Source: Halicephalobus mephisto (taxonomy: Eukaryota > Nematoda > Chromadorea > Rhabditida > Panagrolaimidae). Taken from it: a stretch of DNA of 64,000 bases. Below, piece after piece: positions 45,800-56,493 of this stretch. The stretch covers positions 62,001 through 126,000 of the forward strand of contig SWDT01000041.1 of assembly GCA_009193035.1 (NCBI GenBank), in the 5' to 3' direction. A program made the translations under genes and the position numbers. Each line of letters begins with the position of its first letter. Position 1 is the first letter of the stretch. The notes below the pieces were generated by a model. The model did not search any database, was not told the DNA's origin, and worked only from the letters and a program-made list of their open reading frames with translations.

Positions 45800-48075
45800 T
45801 GAAAAAAATTTTCCGACACGAACTAAGTAAAAAATAAATTTTAAACAATCGATAAAATTGAATATACGTCATTTCTCTTCAAAATTAAAAGATTTTATAA
45901 AATTACTTTTTTCGTAGTTTTGGACGGAAATTACATGCAAAAAAAAGTGTATAATTTTCACTCAAAATTAAGGTTTCCCAAAAATTATTATTTTTAAAAT
46001 AGACACATTACATACACCTTTATACATAATTCCCGTCCTAGACCATAAAAAGTACTTACAAAAGTTACTTTTTTACTGTCTTGAGGAGAAAATGTATACA
46101 AACAGATGTGAATAATTTCCACTCAAAATTAAAGTTTCCCAAAAATTATTATTTTTAAAATAGACACATTACATACACCTTTATACATAATTCCCGTCCT
46201 AGACCATAAAAAGTACTCACAAAAGTTACTTTTTTCCTGTCTTGAGTAGAAAATGTATGCAAACAGATGTGCATATAGTTTCCTCCAAAAACATGAAAGT
46301 TTTGAAAAAGTAGTTTTTTATAGTCTTGTGTAAAAAGCACACATTTTTCTACCTAGACCTTTCATCCGAAACTATGAAAAAATAGTTTTTATGGTTCCAA
46401 GGGGAAACTCCGTGTGCACCTGTGTGTATATAACGTTCATTTCGGACCTTGCAAAAATCCCATAAAACTTAATTTTTTATAATCTCGAATGAAAGTCACA
46501 TCCAAAAATAAATTCTATAGTTTTCGTTCGGGATCACGAAAAACTTATTTTTTGCATAATCTCGAGTGGAAACTAAGTGCTCAACTACACGTACATAGTT
46601 TCCCCTCGAGACCAAACAAAAAAATTTTAAAAACCTTGTTTTTCGTGATTTCGAAAATTGTATATTATATATAACGACAAATGCATGATTTGCACTCGAA
46701 ACTATGAAGAAAATTTTAAAAAAAACTTAATTTCCTGTACAATTTCGAGTGGAAACCTTGTGCAAAAACATATATATGATTTCCACTCAAACACACATAA
46801 AATTCTTTTAAAATTCGTGCTTATTTAGTGGAAACCAAACGGAAAACTACATGTTATAATTTCCGTTCGAAAAATTCTCGAAAAACATATTTCATCTACA
46901 GTTGTGGGTAGGAGGAATCTATAAATCCACGTATATGTAATTTCCATTAAAAAAACGGAAATTTTTCGAAAAGTTAATTTTTTTCAGTCTTGAGTGAAAA
47001 CTGCAAAAAAATATGTATATTTTTCTATTCAAAAATAAACAAATTTTTTGGGAATTATTATTTAATTTAAAATGGAAACTTTGCATAAAAACTATCGTTT
47101 TCAATTTTCGCTTAAAATCAAAATGTTTTTAAAAAATTTAATTTTTACAATTTTTAATGAAAATTTTGCAAAAAATTAAAAATTTAAAGTTTTCATTTAA
47201 GAATACGTAAAAGTCCTAAAAAATTACATATTCTATAGTTTTGAATGGAAATTCTATATGTAACAAAGTACGTTTAGTTTCTATGTAATGCTATCCAAAA
47301 AGTCCTCAAAAATTAATTTTTCCTAGAGTCTTGAATGGAAGTTTTACACAAAATTAAATATGTCGTTTCCATTCGAGATTATGTCAAAAGCTCTCAGAAA
47401 CTCATTAGGTCTAGATTTGAGTGGAAGTTTTATATAAAACTAAATACATATAGTTTCTATTCGGAAATATGTAAAAAGTCTTGATAAAGTTAGATATTAT
47501 ATGATTTTAAATAAAATTTATATATGAAACCAAGTATATATAGTTACTATTCGGGAATATGTAAAAAATCTTGATAAAGTTAGATATTATATGATTTTAA
47601 ATAAAATTTATATATGAAACCAAGTATATATAGTTTCTATTTGGGAATATGCAAAAAATCTTGATAAAGTTAGATATTATATGATTTTAAATGAAACTTA
47701 TATATGAAACTAAGTATATTCAGTTCCTATTCGGGACTACGTAAAAAGTCTTGATAAAATTAGATATTATATGATTTTAAATAGAAACTACACAAAACAA
47801 AAAATACATATAGTTTCCACTCAAGACTATGCACGTCTTCAACAACTTAATTTCTCTAGGGTCTTGAATGAAAACTATGTAACCAAAGATATCCAGTTTC
47901 TATTCAAAACCAAACGAAATTTAAAAAATTTAATTTTTCCAGGATCTTGGATGGAAATTTTGCATGAAACTAAATACGCCAATTTCCCACGTAAAATATC
48001 TTTAAAAATTTACTTTTCCGTAATTTCAGACGGGAATTATATCCACGAAATTCCACATAAATGGACATCTATTTT
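45800..48075. repeat. Long degenerate array of about 90-175 bp units with internal dyads
   Basis: Over 2.2 kb, units of the form TTTCCACTCGAGACTATG, then AAAAAAATTTAATTTT, then ATAGTCTTGAGTGGAAA recur about twenty times. Each unit carries the two arms of an inverted repeat (CCACTCGAGACTATG and CATAGTCTTGAGTGG in varying form) around an AT-rich core, followed by a variable ATGTATATAG-like spacer. 45960-46260 holds two nearly identical long units; 47470-47760 holds three. Short open frames here are by-products. Confidence 0.75.
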
Positions 48076-49830
48076 CAAAAAATAAAAAAATAAAGAATTT
48101 TTTTATTTTTTAATTTTTTGAAAACTCTTCAATGACAAATCTGACATTGTTTTTTTTGAACTCGACCAAAAATATTTTAAAAAATCCGGAAAAGGAAGAG
48201 TCTACTTGGAAATCGTGTTTAGCTTTGTCTGAATGTAACTGAGCTTCCCTAAAGCCTAAAAGGCACATCTCCTTTCGGATGGCAAGAAGCTGACGTCGCA
48301 GCGGTCGAAACCAATTGTCGGCGTTTCAGGCAGCTTTAGTTTTTTTGGAAAAAGACCACTTTTGCGGAGTTTGGCCCCTTAACGACGAAGAAAGATAAAA
48401 ATTTCGGAAAAAATAAACAAAAATGTTTAAAAAATGAAAATAAAAAAAATAAATTAAGTTTGACGCGAAAAATTTAATTTTAAACATTTGTAACTTTTTT
48501 TAAAATTATTATTTTTTATTTTTGTTTTTTTTTAAATATAGATTATGTTTTGGTGTATTTGAAGAAAAAGCGAAATTTGAAAAGTCCGTTCCAAAAAGGC
48601 CTAAAAAGAAAAAAATCGTTTTCGTTTCAAGACCGAAGTTCACTAATCTGGTTTCTGTGACGTTAATTATTAATTTACCGTTTCCAGAGAAGTTAAAAAA
48701 ACGTTTTCAGTGTTGTTAGTTCATAAATAATTACATAAATTTAAAATCAATAAAATTTTGCAAAATAAAAATCAAGTTGTATTTTGAAAATTCACAATTG
48801 AATGAACTCGTCGTTTTTCTTTCGAAATTTAATAAAAAAAGAAAGAAATGGACTATGACTTTTTTAAAAAAGTTCAATTTTCTAAAAAAAGTTTTTAAAT
48901 TAAAGCAACTATAACATGTTATTCGTCAAAATTGCAAAAATAGAATTTCACAGATTTTTGAAAATTCTGAAAAATTTTAGAAATATTTAAAAATTTTTGA
49001 GATTTTAGAATTTTGTGAAATTTTTAAAAAATTTTAGAAAATTCCGAAGCTTGGTAAAATTTTGTAGAAAGTTTTAGAAATTTTAGAAATTTAAAAAAAT
49101 TTAAGAAATTTTGGAAATATTTTTAGAAATTTAAGAAATTTTGAAAATATTTAAAAAATTTTAGAAATTTTCGGAATTCAATAAAAGATTTAAAAGTTTT
49201 CAGAATCTTAGTTTCTGGAATTTTCTAAAATTTTATAGAAGATTCTGATTTTTTTTGGGGTTCTGTAGAAGTTTCCGGAATCTGAAATCAGTTTTTGGAG
49301 TATCCTAAGATCCAACAGCAGATTCAGAAACTTTCGAAGATCTTATGTAAGTTTCTGAAATTCCTGAAAGATCAATAGAAGGTTCCAAATCTGGTACAAG
49401 ATTCAGAAATTTTTCAGAATCTTATGGAAGATATAGAAATTTTTGACGATCTTACATGTCTTTGAAATTTTTGAGGATCTTAAAAAAGTTATTTGAGTTT
49501 TGTAAATATTTTTAAAATTTATCAAATTCCAGTGAAAATTTCTGAAATCTTCGAAAATTTTATAAAATTCTGAAACTTTTTCAATTTTGTAGTATATTTT
49601 ATAAATTTCCAGAATCCAATAAAAAAATCTAAAATCTAAAATTTCAAAATTTTCTAAAAATTCGTTTTGAGACAATTTCGAACAACATCGATTTTCAAAT
49701 TTTTATAACATAATTGTTTTCATTTATTATCCAAATAATTCGAATTTTTTCGGTGTACTGTAACTTGGATTAACTACGGTAAATTGACAATGCTGACCCT
49801 TTTAAGCCATAACTAAATCCCGAAAAAAAT
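48076..49830. other. Non-coding DNA between array and BPI-like gene
   Basis: 48180-48400 is less AT-rich and unique (AAGCTGACGTCGCAGCGGTC), with no open frame of note. 48950-49650 is a degenerate TTTTAGAAATTTT/TTCAGAATCTT repeat. Confidence 0.5.
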
Positions 49831-49986
49831 AAAAATAACGAAATTTTTTGTGATATTCGTCGATGCCGTCGGGGTGTTTCAAATCTGGTTCCAAAAATTG
49901 CTTAAATCACAAATAACGAAATTTTTTGTGATATTCGTCGATGCCGTCGGCGTGTTTCACGTCTGCTTCCAAAAATTGCTTAAAAG
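49831..49986. repeat. Tandem duplication of the BPI-like gene's last coding bases
   Basis: AAATAACGAAATTTTTTGTG, ATATTCGTCGATGCCGTCGG and CCAAAAATTGCTTAAA occur twice, 78 bp apart. The right copy is the final coding segment of the BPI-like gene (minus strand, stop at 49907-49909); the left copy lies beyond the stop. The copies differ at only a few bases. Confidence 0.85.
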
Positions 49987-52900
49987 ATTTAACAAAAAAC
50001 GGCAAATCTACAGTAAAATCGGCAGAAAGAATCGCGGCATGTCTGATGTAATCAACATGGAGTTTCTCAAATTGGATTCCGCAGAAAGTTGGAAGTTTGA
50101 TTCCTCTTCTGTTGATGGCGAATCTGAGGGACTTCTGGACTCTGGGCCAAATCGTCTTCGGAATGATGAAATTAAGAAGTTTTCTGGCCGAATTCGCGAA
50201 CATTCCACTGACTCCGACCTAGAAAAATTTAAATTATTTAAAATTTTTGGAAAATTTAAATTATTTGAAATTTTTGAATAATTTAAATTATTTAAAATTT
50301 TTGAACAATTTAAATTATTTAAAATTTTTGGAAAATTTAAATTATTTAAAATTTTTGAAAAATTTTAAAATTGTTCTTTTTTGATAGAAATTCAACGTTT
50401 TAATAAATTTTAGAAAATCTTAGAAAAGTTATGTGAAATGTAGAAAATTTTAAAAACTTCTTGTCAATGCTAAAACAGTCCAAAAATTCTTACAAGATGT
50501 TAGAAAATTGCAGAAATTTTAAGTGAATTCTAAAATTTTAGAATTTTTTATTGAATTCTGGAAATTTTCAGAATTTTTTATAAAATTTAAAAAAATTTCA
50601 GAATCTGTCAATGGATTCTAGAAGTTTCTATATAATTTTAGAGAAATTTCAATCAAATTCTAAAAATTTAGAATTTTTTATAAAATTTTAAAAATTTCAG
50701 AATTTTTTACAAAATCTTAGAAAATTTCAGAATCTGTTAATGGATTCTGGACGACTTCAGAAACTGATTTAAAATCCTAGAAGTTCCTGAATCTTCCATT
50801 ATATTCTGGAAAACTTCACAAAATTCTAAAAAGACCCAAAATTTTCCATTAAATTCTAATATTTCGAAAACCTCCCAAATTTTGAATTTTCAAACATCTT
50901 CCACAAAATTCTAAACCTCAGAATTTTCAGTAATTTTTACAATTTTCTGTTAAATTTTAACTTTGAATAAAAATAAAATTAACAAACTTTGTAAACTTTG
51001 AAGTCGACTCCGGTCAATTCGACATCGCTGTATATTCTACTGTATCTGAATTGAGGTTTCAGGACGACTCTGATTACTCCGTCAGCCGACAGTAATTCGT
51101 GAGTTTTATTTTTTCGATAAAAATGAGCTCCAACATCGCCTTCCAAAAGCAAAACGATCCCGTTGTTGTCGATGGCGATGTGAGGACGTCTGTAAATTAT
51201 TAAATCCATCTAGATAAATTAGTTTATTTTTATTAAAAATAATTTTCGATTTTATAAAACATGTATCTAAATTTGATTTTTTTGTAGAATATCTTTAAAG
51301 TGTGTGAATCAAAAAAGTGTGGAATTTCATATTTTGGAAATAATACACATGTGCGAAATTAATTGTTTATTTTTTGATAATGTTAAAGAAAATTAAAAAA
51401 GTTAAATTTGATATATCAAAGTCAATATATAAACTTCTAAAATTAGTTATATACTTTTGTAGAATATTTTTGTAAAATATAAACTTCAAAAAAGTTAAGT
51501 TTCATATATCAAAAGTGATATATAAACTTTTAAAATTAGTTATATACTTTTGTAGAATATGTTTGTAAAATATAAACTTCAAAAAAGTTAAGTTTCATAT
51601 ATCAAAGTCAATATATAAAATTCTAAAATTAGTTATATACTTTTGTAGAATATGTTTGTAAAATATAAACTTCAAAAAAGTTAAGTTTCATATATCAAAG
51701 TCAATATATAAAATTCTAAAATTAGTTATATACTTTTGTAGAATATGTTTGTAAAACATAAACTTCAAAAAAGTTAAGTTTCATATATCAAAAGTAATAT
51801 ATAAACTTCTAAAATTAGTTACATTTTTTTAGAACATTCTTCTAAAACATAAACTTCATAAAAGTTAAATTTGATATATCAAAGTCAATATATAAACTTC
51901 TAAAATTAGTTACATTTTTGCAGAACATTCTTCTAAAATATACAAACTAAAAAAGTACTTAATTTCGTATAAATTTAATAAAATTAAATATTTGAATATG
52001 TTCGTTTTCATTTTTAATTTTATTAATTTAGGTAATCCTTTTTGTAATTCAGCAGAAATGTCAAGTTGATTACAGCTATTTAATTGGTTTTTTAGGAAAA
52101 AGGAACTAAAAAACGTCAAAAATTAAATTTTTTTAATTTATGAAAAAAAATTATTTTTGAATTTATGAAAAAAAAAATTATTTTTGAATTTTATTAATTT
52201 AAATTCTGAAAATTAAACAGAAATTTCAAAGTAACTATGATTGTACAATTACTGTTAAAAAATCAGAAATATTGAAATTTAATTTTTAATATTTGAAAAT
52301 TTAAAAAATAAAAATCACTCCATTTTTGAAGTATTTTGTAAAATAACGATTTCGTGATTGTTAACTAATTTCGTAATTAATAAATTATTATAAAAATCAT
52401 GAATTTTTTTACGAAATAGCTCTGGTGTAAATTTTTGGAAGAGCTGTGCAACAGTTGCGTCCCTGTTTTTTTCAATTCTCATTGATTTTAAAATTTTTTT
52501 AAATTAATTTTTCCTTAACTGAGATATTGAGTTAATTATTAAAGAAATTAATATATAAACGAAATAAATAAGATAAATCTTGCGAAATAGAAGGGAACAA
52601 ATGCCGCACAGCTCCCTAGTGACGTTTGCTCCCTGTTTTTTTTTCAATTCTCATTGATTTTAAAATTTTTTTAAATTAAAATTTCCTTAACTGATATATT
52701 GAGTTAATTATTAAAGAAATTAATATATAAACGAAATAAATAAGATAAATTTTGCGAAATAGAAGGGAATAAATGCCGCACAGCTCCCTAGTGACGTTTG
52801 CTCCCTGTTTTTTTCAATCTTCATTGATTTCAAAATTCTTTCTTTTTAAATTAATTTTTCCTTAACTGAGATATCAATTTAATTTACCTACAGAAATTAA

Positions 52901-55900
52901 TATATAAACGAAATAGATAAGATAAATCTTGCGAAATAGAAAGGAACAAATGCCGCACAGCTTTTGGAAGGTTTTAAAAAAAGCAGTCTACGTGACGATT
53001 TTGATTTTCCACCGCGGTTATTTCGTAATCAATCATATATGATCATATATGAATTCCTCATGACATAGCTCTGATATGAACTTTTGAAGTTTTTTAGAAA
53101 TTAAAACAACTAATAATTTCGATTTTGGATGAATTAATTCATAATTCTCGGACGATTTCGTAATTAATTTTTCGGGACTATATTTTTTCTGAATTTATCT
53201 AGGATTTCCTAGATTAGGGCTTCGTGGGGTACATGGCCTTGTGTTCATCTTGGGAAGTTGTGGATTACGTATGGGACTTTTGATAAATGTCGAATAAATC
53301 ACAACTGACGCTACAGTACTCCCATCGAAAGTCGTGTTTGAAAAAATCAAAACTTACTGAGTCAAATTGGCCTTGAGGATGACCATGCAGTCGGCACAGA
53401 CGGCCCTGGCGAAGGGCCTGAGGCTCTTGGGCACATGTCTCAGGTTGAACGACTCCACGAAAGATCCCAAGGACTTCTCAAATACGTGATAGAGGAAAGC
53501 ATTAGGGACATATTCACTGACGATCAATCCTGCCATCTGGAATATTGTATTCAAATATTGTAAGTTAATTAAGAATATTTACCTGATCTCTGATTACTGT
53601 AACATTGGGCAACTTAGGTCTAACCACGTCAGCAGTGACGCCGTTTAAAACAATTCCTCCATCGATCCCGACAATCACGTCCTGAAGTCGGCATAGTCTT
53701 ATTTTCCATGAAAATCACGAACTTTTTCGAAATCATCCTAACATGAATTTTTAAAAATTAAAATAATTTAAAATTTGTTTTTTTTTCATAATTTTATAAT
53801 TTCGAAATCAAACAAAAATAATTTTTTTTTCGAAATGGTCTTGACACGAATTTTTGGAAGTTTTTAGAAATTAAAATTCTGACTTTATACGGTAGTTTCG
53901 GAATCTTGTGCAATTTCGCAGTTAATTTTTTAGAAATATACCGTATTTCCTCTAAAATAAGTCCCAAGGCTTATTTTTTTGAATCATCTGCCAGAGGGGG
54001 ATTATTTTAGAGGAAATACGGTATCTGTCGGGATGCTGATGTATCGCAAACCGAATCCCAGGTTCGAATCCCGAACGGATTGCCTTAGCATCAATAAGGA
54101 ACGTTTGGTCCCGAACGGATTGCCTTATCTTCAATAAGAAACGTTTGGTCCCGAACGGATTGCCTTAGCATCACCAAAAGGACATACAGTTCTTCTTGGT
54201 GGGAAGTTGAGTCGTTTTGTTTATATCGATTTCGATTTCGACATAGTATTTCCTTGTACTGTGCCTAAGGCATTTATTTGATAAACCTTTTCTATACTAT
54301 TTCCCCTTCTCATCTAGACGTGGGTCGCTCGGCGTGACAGATACAATATTTATATTAAATGTACTTTTTTTCAAAGATTTAAAAATACTTAGATCTTTGA
54401 AAAAAAGTACATTTAATCTAACAATATCCTTCTTAGATGAATCTAGAAAAATCTAAGACCACAAGGGGTACGTTATTCTTTGTTCATCTTCCGGGACTAT
54501 ATATGGAATCAATAAATACCCGGAAATCGTAACACTACAGTACCCCGTCGAACGTTAGATATTTCGCTTGGTATTAAAAATAAAAAACTTACTTTGTTCG
54601 AAAAAGTTGGAGGAAAAGTGAGAGTCAGGTCGGGGGCCCAGGTCCCGATGTCCCTCAGCTCGTTCCCGAACTCCTCCAGAGCCCCTTGTTCATCTGCGTA
54701 GTCTGCAGTCGGGGGTTCTTCGTACACATCGCTTTCGACAGATCCGAACAAATCGGAACAAAGATGATCTTCGATTTTCGGTCCGAGAACTCCGGATTTT
54801 TCAGCAACATGGGTTTCGTTCCAGAATCGTTCAGAAAGAATCTACAGTAATCCTGTTATTTTAAAAAAATATATAAAATTACTTCTTCTTGTTGTTTTTC
54901 CATAAATTCATTCAAAAAAATCGGCATTATGCAAATTTTGTCTTTTATGGCGGATTCCACTTCTCCAGCAACGACGTCCTTGAAGGAGTTCAGGGAATCA
55001 GCATCACCCCCGAAGAACTGCAGATGGACAGGAACGTGACCCTCGCATTTCGTCACCTGCAATTTGTGGATCGAAAGTTACTACAAAAGTAAAAATTTAG
55101 ATTTTTAAAAATAATTATCTCGAAAAATGTTTCAGAAATCTTAAAAACTACAGTAACCTCTGTGAAAAGTTTAATTTTACAAGATTTCGTAATAAATAAA
55201 CTTTTTTATAAAATTATCCCAACACGAATTTCTGGAACTTTTTAGAAACTACAGTAACCTCTGTGAGAAGTTTAATTTTATATGACAATTTTTTAATTTT
55301 ACAAGATTTCGTAATAAATAAACTTTTCTATAAAATTGTCCCAACACAAATTTCTGGAACTTTTTAGAAACTACAGTAACTTCTATGAGAAGTTTAATTT
55401 TGTATAGGTTATTTTACAACCGATCACGAGTAAAAAATTATATGAAATTCTTCGAAATTGTCCCAAAAAGAATTTTCAGAATTTTAACTTATGGATGTTA
55501 ATTCAGAATTTTACAGATTTTAAAAAATTTGAAATTTTTAGAATTTTCTAAATTTCAAAAATTTTAACATTCCAAATATGCACACTCAATAATCGCGTGT
55601 TAAATAATTTTCTATTAAATATTAAAATATTCTGTATTTGTTTTTTAAAAAAATTAATAATTTTAAAAATCGGAAAAATAAAATTCAAAATGCGCGCGGT
55701 CGGAACTCCCGGAACGAAAACAGTACACGTGACGTCCGGAAGTTGTTTTTCGACTCTCACTTTTGTTATTCACTTTTTAATTTTCAGTTTAAATTTCCCT
55801 TCCGAATTTCGTGATTTTTAAGTATTTATTACTTTTTTGTCCGTCTACTGTAGCTTTGTGCCAGTTCAAACTTACATTTATATTGTTTCTGTCCGCGCCG

Positions 55901-56493
55901 ATCGGTCTCTCGATGGAAACGTCCATTTGGATCGTCCAGTTCTTCACTGTTGCCAGCATGTGGGATTCGGCCGTGAAGAACATGTCGATAGCACAGTCCC
56001 CCTCTACCTCCACATAGGGTAGGTTGAAGGTAACACTGACCCCTACTCCGTCGACGAACTTGGCTCTGACGTCGGGTTTGTGGAATTTCGTAATCACGAA
56101 ATTTTTCCCTGTGAAACTAGAAACTTCAATTGTCGGAAGAACTAGGGATTCCAGAAGCTGAGGAAGGGCTTCAGACATGAGTTGAGTCAAGTAATCAGCG
56201 CCTTTTTGGGAGAGTCTGATGTAGAATCCAGACGACTTCTCTCTGGAGTCGTTGATGACGATTTCTTCGTAGATCTTTTTCGAACTTCTTCTTGGAGGAT
56301 AAGCATTCCTCCGGGACAAGTGGAACAACCGATCTGATTCCGCAATCGGTGGAAGACCTAAAATCAAGGGAAATTTAAATTAAAAAATCAAAAACCAACT
56401 TTGATCGAGTTCCACTGCCTGAGGCAACAACGAATCCAAAGTTTTAATTTCAGTTATTAGTGTTGTGAGAATTATAAATAATATTATTTTCAT
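49907..56493 (-). CDS. Secreted BPI/LBP/PLTP-family lipid-binding protein
   Basis: Extracellular two-domain lipid-binding protein, 596 residues. Exons on the minus strand: 56400-56493, 55876-56357, 54883-55056, 54593-54841, 53583-53681, 53358-53536, 50988-51189, 49907-50218; all phases join. Residues 1-18 are a signal peptide. The N-terminal BPI barrel shows the family's GFYIRLSQKGADYLTQLM helix region near 80, a long amphipathic segment to 192, then TKCEGHVPVHLQFFGG with the conserved cysteine pair region (196 and about 233). The C-terminal barrel spans about 335-596, ending in a GIKLPTFCGIQFEKLHVDY element typical of the family. The acidic linker 290-315 is unusual. Family members bind lipid A or transfer lipids; the ligand here is unknown. 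It is divergent from the NMDA receptor gene, 1.5 kb away. Confidence 0.88.
50225..50980. repeat. AT-rich repeats in BPI-like intron 7
   Basis: 50225-50360 is a 30-bp repeat (AATTTAAATTATTTAAAATT, TTTGGAA) of four or five copies directly next to the acceptor of exon 8. The rest is degenerate TTCTAGAAATTTCAGAATTT repeats. Confidence 0.7.
51285..51960. repeat. 93-bp tandem repeat in BPI-like intron 6
   Basis: Seven copies with TAAAATTAGTTATATACTTT, TGTAGAATATGTTTGTAAAA and AAAAAGTTAAGTTTCATATA. Central copies are nearly identical, outer ones diverged. Confidence 0.9.
52430..52970. repeat. 175-bp tandem repeat, three copies
   Basis: Each copy contains AACAAATGCCGCACAGCTCC, CTAGTGACGTTTGCTCCCTG, TTAACTGAGATATTGAGTTA and AAATAAGATAAATCTTGCGA. 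It lies within intron 6 of the BPI-like gene and is unusual for having a fixed less AT-rich core. Confidence 0.85.
53939..54023. mobile_element. 85-bp MITE with 23-bp perfect inverted repeats
   Basis: TACCGTATTTCCTCTAAAAT at the left is exactly mirrored by ATTTTAGAGGAAATACGGTA at the right, with TA at both ends, as expected for a Tc1/mariner-type target. The short centre has no coding capacity. Similar TACCGTATTTCCTCT termini are, from memory, common in Caenorhabditis MITEs. It sits in intron 4 of the BPI-like gene, directly left of copy C of the composite element. Confidence 0.9.
54050..54358 (+). mobile_element. Composite array-plus-tail element, copy C
   Basis: Three and a half copies of the 41-bp unit (GGTCCCGAACGGATTGCCTT, then A(G/T)CATCAATAAGGAACGTTT) are followed by the tail (CATACAGTTCTTCTTGGTGG, TTGTACTGTGCCTAAGGCAT, GATAAACCTTTT, CTTCTCATCTAGACGTGGGT, GACAGATACAATA). 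The order and spacing match copies A and B. It lies in intron 4 of the BPI-like gene. Confidence 0.75.
55130..55420. repeat. Tandem repeat of about 120 bp in BPI-like intron 2
   Basis: Two and a half copies with AAACTACAGTAACCTCTGTG, AGAAGTTTAATTTTA, AAGATTTCGTAATAAATAAA and TTGTCCCAACACAAATTTCT. Confidence 0.85.

Noticed and set aside
54040..54085. GGTTCGAATCC resembling a tRNA T-arm (B box)
   Set aside because: No acceptor stem, D-arm or anticodon arm fits around it; the words belong to the start of the 41-bp repeat array.
55548..55760. Minus-strand frame with VTCTVFVPGVPTAR as an extra BPI exon
   Set aside because: No pyrimidine-rich acceptor precedes it, and exons 2 and 3 of the gene already join in phase 0 without it.
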